NCBI GenBank assembly: GCA_905203045.1
Contig: CAJKUH010000005.1
Location: forward strand, 27,906 to 91,905
Source of the DNA: an uncultured Eggerthella sp.
Lineage (GTDB): Bacteria; Actinomycetota; Coriobacteriia; Coriobacteriales; Eggerthellaceae
Direction: 5' to 3'
DNA: 64,000 bases
Shown: positions 1 to 10,043 of the stretch, piece by piece
How the letters are laid out: each line of letters begins with the position of its first letter
Numbering within the stretch: position 1 is the first letter of the stretch
Made by a program: the position numbers and the translations under genes
The notes under the pieces: model-generated
What the model was told of the DNA's origin: nothing
The model's input: the letters and a program-made list of their open reading frames with translations, nothing else
Databases searched by the model: none

Positions 1-2
1 GC

Positions 3-839
3 CTGAACCAGATTCTGGTGAACTTCGTTTCCAATGCGCTTAAATTCACCGACAAGGGCGGCCAGGTAAGCGTCACCTTCCGCGAAATGTATCGCAACGC
101 CGACGAAGTGAACTACATGATCCGCGTGCGAGACACCGGCAAGGGCATGGACCCGCGCTTCGTAAGCCGCATTTTCAAGCCCTTCGAGCAGGAAGACCGT
201 ACCATTGCCCGCCGTTACGGCGGCACGGGCTTGGGCATGGCCATCACCAATGCCCTGGTAGACCTGATGAATGGCAAAATCGTGGTGGATACCGAAATCG
301 GCCACGGTACCGACTTCACGGTGTACATCCCCTTCAAAACGGCAACCGCCGCGCAAACCGAAGAACTTGCCGAAAAGGGCGAAACGCTTGAAACCTACCA
401 CGGCTCCAAGAAGGACACCCTTGAGTACGAGTTCAAGGGCAAGCACTTCCTGATGGCGGAAGACAACGACCTGAACGCGCTTATCACCACCGAGGTCCTG
501 CGCAACCTGGGCACCTCCGTAGACATTGCCAACGACGGCCCGGTAGTGGTGAAGATGTTCGCCGAATCACAGCCGGGCACCTACGACGCCATTCTTATGG
601 ATATCCAGATGCCAACCTTCAGCGGATGGGAAGCCGCAAGGCGCATCCGTGCGCTTCCGCGCAACGATGCTCAGAGCGTGCCTATCATTGCCCTTTCCGC
701 CAACAACTACGTGGAAGACGCACGCAATTCCCGCGCAGCCGGCATGAACGGCCACACGGGCAAACCTATCGAAATCGCCGAGCTTAAGGCGCAGCTGGCC
801 GCAGCTGAAGCCGAATCGGCCTACATAAGGGAGAAGTAA
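3..839 (+). CDS. Hybrid sensor histidine kinase, C-terminal part (5' end outside window)
   Basis: The reading frame is open from the window edge, so only the C-terminal part is seen. It starts inside the histidine kinase ATPase domain: an N-box (NFVSNALKF), a G1 box (DTGKGM), an F-box region and a G2 box (GGTGLGM). A linker leads to a receiver domain with the acidic pair (AEDN), the phosphoacceptor Asp in LMDIQMP near base 598, the switch residues ALSA, and the conserved Lys in TGKP. The order kinase then receiver is that of hybrid kinases that pass phosphate through an internal receiver. The stop codon is directly followed by the ATG of the MoxR gene, so the two are probably co-transcribed. 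The sensor domain and signal are outside the window. Confidence 0.9.
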   Translation: MNQILVNFVSNALKFTDKGGQVSVTFREMYRNADEVNYMIRVRDTGKGMDPRFVSRIFKPFEQEDRTIARRYGGTGLGMAITNALVDLMNGKIVVDTEIGHGTDFTVYIPFKTATAAQTEELAEKGETLETYHGSKKDTLEYEFKGKHFLMAEDNDLNALITTEVLRNLGTSVDIANDGPVVVKMFAESQPGTYDAILMDIQMPTFSGWEAARRIRALPRNDAQSVPIIALSANNYVEDARNSRAAGMNGHTGKPIEIAELKAQLAAAEAESAYIREK

Positions 840-1790
840 ATGATCGTCGAGCAGTCGAAATCTATCATCGCCGAGGTGAACAAGGCGCTTGTTGGCAAGC
901 AAGACGTCGTGGAAAAGGCCCTGATGGCCATCTACGCGGGCGGTCACATTCTTCTGGAAGACGTTCCTGGCACCGGCAAAACCACGTTGGCACAGGCCCT
1001 TTCCAAAGCGCTCGACCTGGAGTGCAAGCGCATCCAGTTCACGCCCGATACCATGCCTTCCGACATCACCGGCTTCACCATGTACAACCGCAAAACCAGC
1101 GAGTTTACCTTCAACTGGGGCGCCGTTAACTGCAACCTGCTTCTAGCAGACGAGATCAACCGCACCAGCGCCAAAACGCAGTCGGCTTTGCTGGAGGTAA
1201 TGGAAGAGCTTTCCGTGACGGTAGACGGCGTAACCCGCCCGGTGCCGCGTCCGTTCGTATGCATCGCAACCGAAAACCCCGTAGGATCGGCCGGCACCCA
1301 GCCTTTGCCCGACAGCCAGCTTGACCGCTTCATGGTACGCCTGAGCATCGGGTACCCCACCGCCGCAGACCAGGTGAACATCCTGAAGGCAAAGCGCTAT
1401 TCCAACCCGTTTGATGACATCCAACCGAAGGTCAGCCGCGACGACCTGCTGGGCGTGCAGAACTTCCTGGGCAACGTGCAGATTGCCGACAGCGTGCTTG
1501 ATTACATCGTGCGCCTGTGCGAGGAAACTCGCATGCAGAGCCTGGTCGAACTGGGCGTAAGCCCCCGTGGCGTTATCGCCCTTGCCCGCATGGCACGCGC
1601 CTGCGCCCTTATCCGCGAGCGCGACTTCGTAACCCCCGAAGATGTGCGCGAAGTGTTCAAGGCCGTATGCGCCCATCGTATGGTTTTGAAACCGCAGGCA
1701 CGCATCGAGTCCATTACCGCCGACCACATCCTTGACCAGGTTATGCAAAGCGTGCCCGCCCCTTCCATGGGCCAGCACAGCGTGCGATAA
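840..1790 (+). CDS. MoxR-family AAA+ ATPase
   Basis: The 316-residue product has the MoxR pattern: Walker A (VPGTGKTT) near residue 43, Walker B (LLADEINR) near residue 103, sensor motifs in the region around TENP, and a C-terminal lid ending near residue 310. MoxR ATPases act as chaperones that help assemble or activate partner proteins, usually ones with DUF58 or VWA domains. Here the next genes are a DUF58 protein and a transglutaminase-like membrane protein, which is the classic MoxR neighbourhood. The ATG follows the upstream kinase stop with no gap, which suggests translational coupling. The substrate is unknown. Confidence 0.93.
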   Translation: MIVEQSKSIIAEVNKALVGKQDVVEKALMAIYAGGHILLEDVPGTGKTTLAQALSKALDLECKRIQFTPDTMPSDITGFTMYNRKTSEFTFNWGAVNCNLLLADEINRTSAKTQSALLEVMEELSVTVDGVTRPVPRPFVCIATENPVGSAGTQPLPDSQLDRFMVRLSIGYPTAADQVNILKAKRYSNPFDDIQPKVSRDDLLGVQNFLGNVQIADSVLDYIVRLCEETRMQSLVELGVSPRGVIALARMARACALIRERDFVTPEDVREVFKAVCAHRMVLKPQARIESITADHILDQVMQSVPAPSMGQHSVR

Positions 1791-1841
1791 CCGCCAAACA
1801 CAACGTAGACCGTCAAGAAACGCAGCAGGAACAAGGCAAGC

Positions 1842-3007
1842 ATGGCAGTAAATAGAGTCATATATGCAATTGCCCTGATAGGTGCCTTTTGCACTTTCAT
1901 CGCAACCAACAGCGCCGCAGCATTAACGCTGACGGTGGCGGTTGCCCTTGCGCCGTTTGCCGGCATTTCGGCAAGCTTGGCTGCCTCGAAGAAGACCCGG
2001 GTTGCATTCGAAACACAGCCTTCCTGCACCGTTGGGCAAGAGCAGACCCTGGAAATTTCCCTGCAGCGCCCCATGCCGCTTCGCGGCCGCATGGAACTTT
2101 CCCTTTCCTGCCGCAACCTGCTTCTAGACACCACCGAAAACGTTACCGTCAGCCTGGCTCCCTCTATCGCGCATCACGAAAAATACCTGTTTCCTTTGGA
2201 AACCGACACCTGCGGCCACATTGTTATCTCGCTTGTTTCGATGCGCGTTATCGACATCATGGGCTTTACCAAGATCAGGGTGCGCCAAGAGAGCCTGAAC
2301 ACTTCATATACGGTATATCCCCAGATCAACGACCTTTCAATTCATTCCGAACGCGCCAGCTTCACCACGTTTTCCGGCTCTTCCTATGACCGCCAAAAAA
2401 GGGTCAAGACCGCACTGAAGTATTCGAGGTGCGCGATTTCCACAACGGCGATTCGCTCAAATCGGTGCACTGGAAGCTCTCCGCGCGCTTCGACGACCTG
2501 CTGGTACGCGAGCCTTCCCGTCCCACCGAGCACAATGTGGTGTTGCTGTGCGACACGCATGCCTACCATCTTTCCGACGAAGGCCAGACCGACGTGTTGA
2601 ACGCCACACTTGGAATCCTGGCATCTATCAGCCTTGCCCTGGTTCGCCAAGGCATCGAGCACACCGTGGCCCAAAGCGATGGCAAGGTTCTTCACACCCG
2701 CTTCGTGGAAAACCGCGTGCATTTCGATGAGATGGTTGATGAATTGATGGACTTGCCCCTTCCCCATGGCGCAGCCACCGACACCGCGCCCTTTCAGCTG
2801 GACAAGCGGACGCAGATGGATACCAAGATCGTGCTTGTTACGAATTTGTCCGACGAAACGCTTCCCGCAAAGCTCAATGAGATTGCAGATTTGTGCGTTG
2901 TTCTCATCAGCAGGAACGGCACTGCAGGCGTCGACGATTCGGGCGGCTATCCCCTCATCCACCTTCCCACAAGCGCAGTGGCCGAGACCAAGATTTTGGA
3001 GCTTTAG
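1842..3007 (+). pseudogene. DUF58 protein, split by a frameshift at an A6 run
   Basis: The start at 1842 opens a protein with two N-terminal hydrophobic segments (about residues 5-40), followed by the beta-rich region typical of DUF58 proteins. The frame fails at an A6 run (2395-2400), just after YDRQK. From there the homologous reading continues in the -1 frame as GQDRTEVFEVRDFHNGDS and then VHWKLSARFDDL, the DUF58 signature, through to 3007. One extra A would restore a full protein of about 388 residues. This may be an assembly or sequencing error in a homopolymer, a true inactivating indel, or slippage. The flanking genes (MoxR upstream, transglutaminase-like downstream) are intact, which favours an error or a tolerated frameshift over decay of the cluster. 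Confidence 0.8.
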
Positions 3008-3009
3008 CC

Positions 3010-5349
3010 ATGGCAACGAACACTCATACTCCCAGCCCTTCCACGGTGTACCTTTCTGCGGAAACGCCCGACAAGCACAAGCGCAGCTCGCTGCTTGCCG
3101 ATGCGGTTTCCTCTATCATCCCTGCTGCCATGCTGGGCGCTATGCTGCCAGCCATTTCGGCGGGCTGCCTTACCCAAATGGTGCTTGTCTGCGCCTTTGC
3201 TGCATCGTTTGTTACCGCCTGCGTGTTCGGCGCTGCAAGCTGCTACGCAAAGGACACGCGTCCCATTAAATACGCTGTGTTTACCGTTTCCCTGATTTCG
3301 GTGCTCCTGATACTTGCCGTTCCCTCTATTCGCGAAGGGTTCTTTGCCCTGTACAACGGCGTGATATATCGCTTCGACGATGTGTACGGCGCATACCTGC
3401 ACCTTGCCTCGTCGGGCGAATTGGTTGCAGGATCGGTACCGTTTGGCATCTGCTTCGGCGTGCTTTCGGGCACCCTTTCCTGGGCAGCAACGCGTTTGCG
3501 CACTTCAAGCATCACCTTGCTTGCCGTGGTTATCCTATGCGGCGGGTGTTTGAAGCTTGGCAGCGGCATGGGAATCTTGGGATCTGCCTTGGGCTTGTGC
3601 GCTTGGCTTTCGCAGTGCCGCCTTACCCAACTGCGCGGATCGTCCTACCCGCTTTACTACACTGGGTCGAGCATCGTGTTCAATGTGCTGATCTGCACGT
3701 TGCTCTTCGGTGGCATGGCGCTTGCCTACAGTCCCATTCCCTCCATCACCACCTTCTACAACAATTTCGAAAAGAGCATCGATCAACTGCGCTATGGCTC
3801 TGACACCCTACCTGAAGGCGACCTTTCCAATGCAGCGAATATGAATGGCGACGAGGAAAACCGTCTTACCCTTACGGTTGACGGGCAGATATCCGACGAT
3901 CTGCTGCTTCAGGGCTTCACTGGCACCACATTCGAAAACGGCAATTGGAAGCCGATCAGCCACACCGCCTATGAAGGCGAATGGAAGGGCATCACATCTT
4001 GGCTTTCCAAGCAGGGCTTCACACCAGCCGAGCAGCGCTCTGAATATGAAGCCGAAAGCGAAGCGGCAGGTAAAGAACAGCCCGAAACGGCAACCGTTAC
4101 CGTTGATTCGCACAACGCGAACTCGCGTTACTTGTACACGCCCTACACCATGAGCTCGCTTGACGGTGCGGGATCAATGGATCAGGACGGCTCGCCGCTC
4201 AGCGGCTTCATCGGCACCCGCAACTACCGTTTCACCATGGAAGATGTTGCCCCCGCCAACGTATTCGCTGACGCAAGCTGGCTCGCATCAAGCGACAGCC
4301 CCTATGCGCAGGCCGAAAGCGTGTACACCACCTTCGTGCGCAACAACTACCTCGAGGTAAGCGAAAACGAAAAGGAAGCGGTAAACCAGCTTATCTTCAA
4401 CGAAGACACCTGGGATCCCTCAGCAGCATCTTCTGAATACGCCATTATCAGCCGCGTGCGTACCATGCTCGATACACTGGCAAGTTACAGCGAAACGCCC
4501 AGCACGCCTGCAAGCGGCGAATCGTTCACCGAATGGTTCCTGCAAGACGCACGCCAAGGCAATTCGGCCTATTTCGCCACGGCAGCAGCCCTTGCCTTCC
4601 GCACAGAGGGCATCCCAGCCCGCTACGTTGAAGGGTACCGCGCTGATGCCGATAGCCTGACAAACGCGAACCAAGGCGATGGAACGCTTTCACTGAGCTC
4701 GCACGATGCCCATGCGTGGGTTGAGGTATACCTGAACGGCATTGGTTGGACTCCTGTCGAGGTAACCCCTGGGTTCTATTCGCAGAACCTTGAGGCGGAC
4801 AAGGTGATCGATGTCAACGAAGCCCGCAGCAACGGCTCGGGCGACATCATGCAGTCTGAATCGGTTATGGGAGATATGGACCAACAGGATTCCACCGAAG
4901 ACCCCACACCGACCGAAATCGCTGTCCAAGTTGCAACCGACATCGCAACTGTTGTGCTTTGCCTGCTTATCGTGGTGCTGGGCGTGGTAGCACAGCGTAG
5001 ACTGCGCATCATGCATCGAAGCAATCAGATGAACAGCGACGTGCAGGCAATTTCCGTGCCGGCGCTGTACCGCTACCTCACGCTGATCATGGAAGAGAGC
5101 GCCATCGGGTTCGACCACACCCGCCCACTCGACTGCATGGATTCGCTTCAGCAAGCCTTCCCCGACATCGACCCCGACGAATTCAAACGCGTGGTGAACT
5201 TGCACCAGGCCTATGCCTTCGGCGGACATGAGCTGAAGCCAAACGAAATGAGAATGTTGCGCCGCTTCACGGAGCGCCTGCATGATTCGCTGCCTCTGCC
5301 CCAAACCATGTTCCAGCGTATCAAACGTATGTATTTGAAAGCTTTGTAA
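3010..5349 (+). CDS. Transglutaminase-like membrane protein (TgpA/DUF4129 type), Ser at the catalytic Cys position
   Basis: The 779-residue product begins at ATG 3010, two bases after the DUF58 stop; longer forms would run into that gene. The N-terminal half (about residues 25-250) has five to six membrane segments. A soluble region follows, with a transglutaminase-like core near residues 495-590. One membrane segment lies near residue 640 and a cytoplasmic DUF4129-like tail ends the protein. The core retains GIPARYVEGY, the His in HDAHAWVEVY and GWTPVEVTPG, but the usual GYCxHFA is GNSAYFA, so the nucleophilic Cys is Ser. Proteins of this type travel with MoxR and DUF58 partners. Substrate unknown; the enzyme may be inactive or act only in binding. 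Confidence 0.85.
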   Translation: MATNTHTPSPSTVYLSAETPDKHKRSSLLADAVSSIIPAAMLGAMLPAISAGCLTQMVLVCAFAASFVTACVFGAASCYAKDTRPIKYAVFTVSLISVLLILAVPSIREGFFALYNGVIYRFDDVYGAYLHLASSGELVAGSVPFGICFGVLSGTLSWAATRLRTSSITLLAVVILCGGCLKLGSGMGILGSALGLCAWLSQCRLTQLRGSSYPLYYTGSSIVFNVLICTLLFGGMALAYSPIPSITTFYNNFEKSIDQLRYGSDTLPEGDLSNAANMNGDEENRLTLTVDGQISDDLLLQGFTGTTFENGNWKPISHTAYEGEWKGITSWLSKQGFTPAEQRSEYEAESEAAGKEQPETATVTVDSHNANSRYLYTPYTMSSLDGAGSMDQDGSPLSGFIGTRNYRFTMEDVAPANVFADASWLASSDSPYAQAESVYTTFVRNNYLEVSENEKEAVNQLIFNEDTWDPSAASSEYAIISRVRTMLDTLASYSETPSTPASGESFTEWFLQDARQGNSAYFATAAALAFRTEGIPARYVEGYRADADSLTNANQGDGTLSLSSHDAHAWVEVYLNGIGWTPVEVTPGFYSQNLEADKVIDVNEARSNGSGDIMQSESVMGDMDQQDSTEDPTPTEIAVQVATDIATVVLCLLIVVLGVVAQRRLRIMHRSNQMNSDVQAISVPALYRYLTLIMEESAIGFDHTRPLDCMDSLQQAFPDIDPDEFKRVVNLHQAYAFGGHELKPNEMRMLRRFTERLHDSLPLPQTMFQRIKRMYLKAL

Positions 5350-5359
5350 GGAGCAAGCC

Positions 5360-8300
5360 ATGGCTAATCCTTCGAATCATATTGCAGCAGCCGCTGCCTC
5401 CATCGCCCTTGTGGGCGCTTTCGGCGCAGGCGCCTTTGCCCTTTCCCAAGACGGAAGCGAGTTCGACCCAAAGAACTTCGTTTCCGCCTATTCGCAAGGA
5501 GCAAACGACCAGAAAGACGGTTACCAAGCCAACCAGTCCGACACCGATGCCCAGGCAAACCGTCACGACAACGGAGAGGAAAACAACCAGGCCGACTCCA
5601 GCAAGAACTCGGACAAGGCAAACAATGTGCCCCTAGATGGCGCCAGTGGAACCACTGCCTTGCGCGTTTCGGCTGATGGTTCGGCCGACAGCGGCCTTAT
5701 CGCCGGAAACGGAAACGGGAATGGCAACCAAGATGGCGCCGGAAACGGAGCCACAGGCCCAGTAATCGACCCAAGCGTTATTGGCAGTGGCAACACCGAC
5801 AGCAACGAAAGCAACAACGACTCCAATACGGGCGGCAGCGACAACGGTGGCAGCACCGACAACAATGGCGGAAACGGCGAGAACAACAACCCCGGCAGCA
5901 ACACCGGCGGTTACGACGTGCTGCCGCAAGACCCAACGCCTGAAAAGGAAAGCAGGCTCGACGACAGCATTATGCCAGCTGACCCCGTTAACAAAGATGG
6001 TTTAGCGGATGGCGTAGGCTCTGAAGATATCAATGATGCAGGCATCAATTCCTATGCAGGCTCATACCAAATTTACAAAGGGCAGAAGCTTGACCCTTGG
6101 TCGGTTTTCTGCGCAATCAACACCACTATTACCGTAAGAAAGGATGGCGAAGCCCGCGTTTATCAGTTCTATTGCGCCAGCAAAGAAGAGTTCGAATCAT
6201 ATCCCTATTTCAAAATTTCGAACTACCCTCCTGTTGCACCTGATGAACCGTTCACCATCACCGTGGCATATCGTTTCGATTCCAACGGAGAATGGACCTA
6301 CAAAGATCTTGAAATCGAGCCTGCGGACACATGTACATTCATCGTGAGCAGCAAACTTGACGAAAGCGGAAACCCCATCTGTCTTAAGGAAGACTACGAC
6401 TCGACTGTCAACCTTCTTGCATATACCGAAAAAGCCCTTGAGTCTCTTGATGCCATCGATGAATCGGGGCAAGCTACCACGCTTATCCTCAATTGGAAAG
6501 AAAACGGCAAACCGGTAAGCCTGCTTTACCAGCCGGAGCCAGGCCGTCATGTAATCCAAATCGGAGACACCGCCCTTGTACCTGATGGATGTAATGTTTC
6601 GCCGCAAATAGCATGGCTCGATGGCGTCGACGGCCTGTGCTACCTGCAAACGCTTACCACCACTGATTCAGAAAGCCCCGTCTACTCGCTCGACGAGAAC
6701 GACCTTATTACCCTTACGGTGCCCGATGGCATTCAGTCCATCGACGCGTCTATGGGCGATAAGTGGATTTACGCTGACAAAATTGTAATCCCAGCATGTA
6801 CGCTGAACATCAACGCCACCGACTCCGCTTTCTTCGTGGCGAAGCGCTATGTCGTTGATGAAAACAATCTTGCCTATTCGGCTACCGACGATGGCATTCT
6901 TACCAACAAAGCAGGAGACGAATATCTGGGCATACCCCTTGAAATTCCCGAGCTTGTTGTGCCCGAGGGCATAACCAAGGTCTGCCTGCCCAGTGCCAGC
7001 ACGGGAGACGATACCTTCAATAGGGTAATCATTGAAGCGGCTTCAGAGGACACCATCCCCGAAATTGAATTCAGCCCCTGGGAAGCCCATTCCTTCGTGG
7101 TCAAAGACAGCTTGCTGGGTAGTTTTTCAAACAGGTATCACGATAACTTTGCCCAAGACGAGGGCAATACGCTATCCGTTGAATCCGAGCCTGATACGCA
7201 GCTCTACTACAAAGACAGCTTCATGCGTACCGACGACACGCTGTATACCGTTGTGGACTCCAACGCAACCTCATTGTCTATCAACGATAGCGTGCACGTT
7301 AAAAAAGGCTGCTTTGCCAACAACCAAGCCCTTAGCACCCTCCTCCTTTCAGGCGATGCAACACCAACCTTTGAAGAGGGCTGTTTTGAGGGCAGCAACA
7401 TCTCGGAAATCATCTGCGCGAGCGAAGAGCAACGAAACAACGTGGAGCAGCAACTTGCAGCCTCCGGCGTTAGCGACGTAGAAGCCATCGTGATGGAAAC
7501 GTCGCAGGAGGGCTATTCCTACTTCGATGACGGAGACGACGTAACCATCCTGAAAGCGCCTGATGGCGTAGAGGAATTCACGGGCGTTATCACTGCCGCA
7601 GACGGCAGGCAGCTGAAGGCGACCACGCTTTATCCCGACCTTTTCGCCAACTGCGATTCCCTGAAGTGGGCAATCCTCGATGAAAGCGTTACCACCATTG
7701 GGGCGCGCGCCTTCTACTCATGCCCCAACCTGCAAGGTATCTTCGTTTCCAACAAAGACACGGTTACTTTTGGCGAAAGTGCATACGCAGATTGCGACAG
7801 CATACGCTTTGTTGCCTCACGCGCCAAGAATGCAAGCTTTGCAACATACGACACTCCCAATTATGGACAATGCATTCTCTGGTGCCTTGATGGCGCAAAG
7901 GGCTACCTCGACGATTGGGGCGGCTACTATTTCAATTACTTCGATAAATCAGTGGTTGATGATTTCCAGATAAGCAAGGTATGCGATGGAGATTATGCTC
8001 TGTATGCGTGCCAGCAATCCAATCCCTTCATCCTTCTGGGTATTGGCAACACCATGCCCAGCGGAAGCGCACTTGCTCTGGACAAGAACATCGTGCAGAT
8101 TTGGGCGGCAACGTTCAAGGACATAGAAACTGACTACACCATCAACTGGGAGGATTTAACAAACCTCGCCTTCATCAACGATGACGTTTTCCATATCACC
8201 GACCCCAGCACAAACAGCGGCGGCGTAAACGGCAAAGTCACTATTAACGTGTCAAATCAGAATGCTGAAATTGGCGATACCGCCTTCGCTCACAGCAACA

Positions 8301-9205
8301 TAACCGCATTTGAATCCAAAGCGAAATGGCTCAGCATTGACATGAACGCCTTCAGCTATTCACCCAACTTGAAAACCGTGAAGATTGATGCGGAGCCCAC
8401 CGACCCGAGCGATGAAAACGCTGTTACGCACCTGTACTCGAACACCTTCGATGGCTGCAACTCGCTTACCACCATCGAGCTCACCAGCGCAAAGCCGATG
8501 GAGCTCATCCTCCAGAAAGACACGAGCATCAAGGCTCCTTTCCGCTTTAACGCCGAGCTGTCCCAAGAAGAGGAGGCTCAGCAGATATATCTCAAGGTTC
8601 CCGAAGGGTCGGAACAGGCCTATATCGATGCTTGGATCTATCGCTTTACGGGCTACGCAGATTACGACGAGATGCGCACAGCCGTTGCCCGCCAGCTGTA
8701 TGTGGATTCCGACTATCAAACCGAGCCCACTGAAGATGAGATCCGCCAAGCCGTTTCCGACCAGTTGCTTCCCGTGGAAAACCGCATGCGCACCATGATG
8801 CACATCGGTCAGGTCGAAAAGATCTCCGTGGCGCTTCCTGATGCCAACAGCAGCGGCGACATCGACTACGGCGATGATTCGAAGGGCGCCGTGGACCCTG
8901 GTGAGGCCACCGATCCTGACCCTGGCGAGGAAACCGGTGCAGGCGATGAATCCGCAAAGGAGGAAAAGCCAGGCTCAAGCGATGAGGGCAGCGGCACGGG
9001 TTCGAGCACAGATAGTGATGGCGCAAGCGATGCCGATGCCGCAACCAAGCCTGATAGTCCCACAGGAGGCGAGCCTGACGCTAGCGCCGCCGATGCTGGC
9101 AGTGCCAACAGCACCGGGGCAAGCGCGGGAAGCGACAACGCTTCATCCGGCAGCACACCCGATGAACTCAACGTCACAAGCGCCGAAAAAGCTTCCGCAG
9201 AATAA
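5360..9205 (+). CDS. Large BspA-like leucine-rich-repeat surface protein
   Basis: This 1281-residue protein starts with a hydrophobic signal or anchor (about residues 8-29) followed by a low-complexity linker rich in Gly, Asn, Asp and Ser to about residue 200. The middle holds beta-rich segments and BspA-type repeats with patterns such as LYPDLFANCDSLKWAIL and AFYSCPNLQGIFV, the LRR_5 signature. The C-terminal 120 residues are again low complexity (Asp, Ser, Gly, Ala, Pro). I see no LPXTG motif or choline-binding repeat, so anchoring is probably through the N-terminal segment, or the protein is released. It follows the transglutaminase-like gene by 10 bases and may be a client of that system; this link is inferred from position only. 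Confidence 0.8.
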   Translation: MANPSNHIAAAAASIALVGAFGAGAFALSQDGSEFDPKNFVSAYSQGANDQKDGYQANQSDTDAQANRHDNGEENNQADSSKNSDKANNVPLDGASGTTALRVSADGSADSGLIAGNGNGNGNQDGAGNGATGPVIDPSVIGSGNTDSNESNNDSNTGGSDNGGSTDNNGGNGENNNPGSNTGGYDVLPQDPTPEKESRLDDSIMPADPVNKDGLADGVGSEDINDAGINSYAGSYQIYKGQKLDPWSVFCAINTTITVRKDGEARVYQFYCASKEEFESYPYFKISNYPPVAPDEPFTITVAYRFDSNGEWTYKDLEIEPADTCTFIVSSKLDESGNPICLKEDYDSTVNLLAYTEKALESLDAIDESGQATTLILNWKENGKPVSLLYQPEPGRHVIQIGDTALVPDGCNVSPQIAWLDGVDGLCYLQTLTTTDSESPVYSLDENDLITLTVPDGIQSIDASMGDKWIYADKIVIPACTLNINATDSAFFVAKRYVVDENNLAYSATDDGILTNKAGDEYLGIPLEIPELVVPEGITKVCLPSASTGDDTFNRVIIEAASEDTIPEIEFSPWEAHSFVVKDSLLGSFSNRYHDNFAQDEGNTLSVESEPDTQLYYKDSFMRTDDTLYTVVDSNATSLSINDSVHVKKGCFANNQALSTLLLSGDATPTFEEGCFEGSNISEIICASEEQRNNVEQQLAASGVSDVEAIVMETSQEGYSYFDDGDDVTILKAPDGVEEFTGVITAADGRQLKATTLYPDLFANCDSLKWAILDESVTTIGARAFYSCPNLQGIFVSNKDTVTFGESAYADCDSIRFVASRAKNASFATYDTPNYGQCILWCLDGAKGYLDDWGGYYFNYFDKSVVDDFQISKVCDGDYALYACQQSNPFILLGIGNTMPSGSALALDKNIVQIWAATFKDIETDYTINWEDLTNLAFINDDVFHITDPSTNSGGVNGKVTINVSNQNAEIGDTAFAHSNITAFESKAKWLSIDMNAFSYSPNLKTVKIDAEPTDPSDENAVTHLYSNTFDGCNSLTTIELTSAKPMELILQKDTSIKAPFRFNAELSQEEEAQQIYLKVPEGSEQAYIDAWIYRFTGYADYDEMRTAVARQLYVDSDYQTEPTEDEIRQAVSDQLLPVENRMRTMMHIGQVEKISVALPDANSSGDIDYGDDSKGAVDPGEATDPDPGEETGAGDESAKEEKPGSSDEGSGTGSSTDSDGASDADAATKPDSPTGGEPDASAADAGSANSTGASAGSDNASSGSTPDELNVTSAEKASAE

Positions 9206-9208
9206 AAA

Positions 9209-9243
9209 GAAGCCCGCCTGGAACGAACCAGACGGGCTTCTTT
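9209..9243. terminator. Bidirectional terminator between the surface protein gene and hypB
   Basis: A hairpin with arms GAAGCCCGCCTGG and CCAGACGGGCTTC (one G-T type mismatch) is flanked by an A-run on the left and TTT on the right. It lies between two convergent genes and can serve both. Confidence 0.85.
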
Positions 9244-9268
9244 CATGTTGGGGTATAACCGCTGAAGC

Positions 9269-9919
9269 TTACAGGGCGCGGATCTTTTCAGCCAACCAGT
9301 TGGCCCACTCCTCTACCCCTTCACCGCTGGTAGCGGAAATGGGGAAAATGGGCGCCTGCGGGTTCAGGTTGGCAATATGGTCGTAGAACAGGTCTTTGTC
9401 GAAGCTGAACACTGGCAGGGTGTCTACCTTGTTCAGGACGATGGCAGAAGATGCCTGGAACACACCTGGGTACTTCAGGGGCTTATCGTCGCCTTCCGGC
9501 ACAGAAAGGATCATCGCCTTCATGTTCTCGCCCAGGTCGAAATCGGTGGGACATACCAGGTTACCCACATTTTCAATGATGATAAGGTCGAGCTTGTCCA
9601 AATCGAGCACGTCAACGGCGCGGCGAATCATATCGCTTTCCAAGTGGCACGCACCGCCGGTATTGATCTGCACGGCGGCAATGCCCTGCGCCTTGATCTT
9701 CTCGGAGTCAACGGAAGAGGCGATATCGCCTTCGATAACCGCGATGTTGAATTCGTCGCGCAGCGCTTCAATAGTTGCCAGAATGGTAGACGTCTTGCCA
9801 GAGCCGGGCGAGGCCAGCAAGTCCAACACGAATACCTTCTTTTCAGCGAACAGCTCGCGATTGCTTTTCGCGAGTTTGTCGTTCTTGTCGAGGATAGGTT
9901 GTTTCATATCAATCTGCAT
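9269..9919 (-). CDS. hypB: Hydrogenase nickel-incorporation GTPase HypB
   Basis: The 216-residue protein has the HypB GTPase layout: P-loop SPGSGKTS near residue 38, the metal-site Cys-His pair in GGACHLES, and the base-recognition motif NKVD near residue 163. The N-terminal Ni-binding CxxCGC or His-rich stretch found in some HypB proteins is absent. The ATG at 9919 is preceded by GGAGG at a good distance. HypB delivers nickel to [NiFe] hydrogenase with HypA, which is encoded just upstream on the same strand. No hydrogenase structural gene is in the window. Confidence 0.95.
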   Translation of the reverse strand: MQIDMKQPILDKNDKLAKSNRELFAEKKVFVLDLLASPGSGKTSTILATIEALRDEFNIAVIEGDIASSVDSEKIKAQGIAAVQINTGGACHLESDMIRRAVDVLDLDKLDLIIIENVGNLVCPTDFDLGENMKAMILSVPEGDDKPLKYPGVFQASSAIVLNKVDTLPVFSFDKDLFYDHIANLNPQAPIFPISATSGEGVEEWANWLAEKIRAL

Positions 9920-9961
9920 TGATTGCCTCCATTACGTTTGGAACGTCCACATCTTGCAGGT

Positions 9962-9987
9962 GCTCAACAGGGATAATCCCTTTGAGC
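9962..9987. promoter_or_regulatory. Imperfect 26-bp palindrome between hypA and hypB
   Basis: GCTCAA and TTGAGC flank an inner AGGGAT-A-ATCCCT palindrome. It sits in the 124-base spacer upstream of hypB. It could be an operator for a nickel or hydrogenase regulator or an mRNA hairpin. No T-run follows, so a terminator is less likely. Confidence 0.45.
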
Positions 9988-10043
9988 GAAACCAAATGGG
10001 CAGTTCAACCTTATTAGGCTCAATTCACCCGAAACGGACTACC

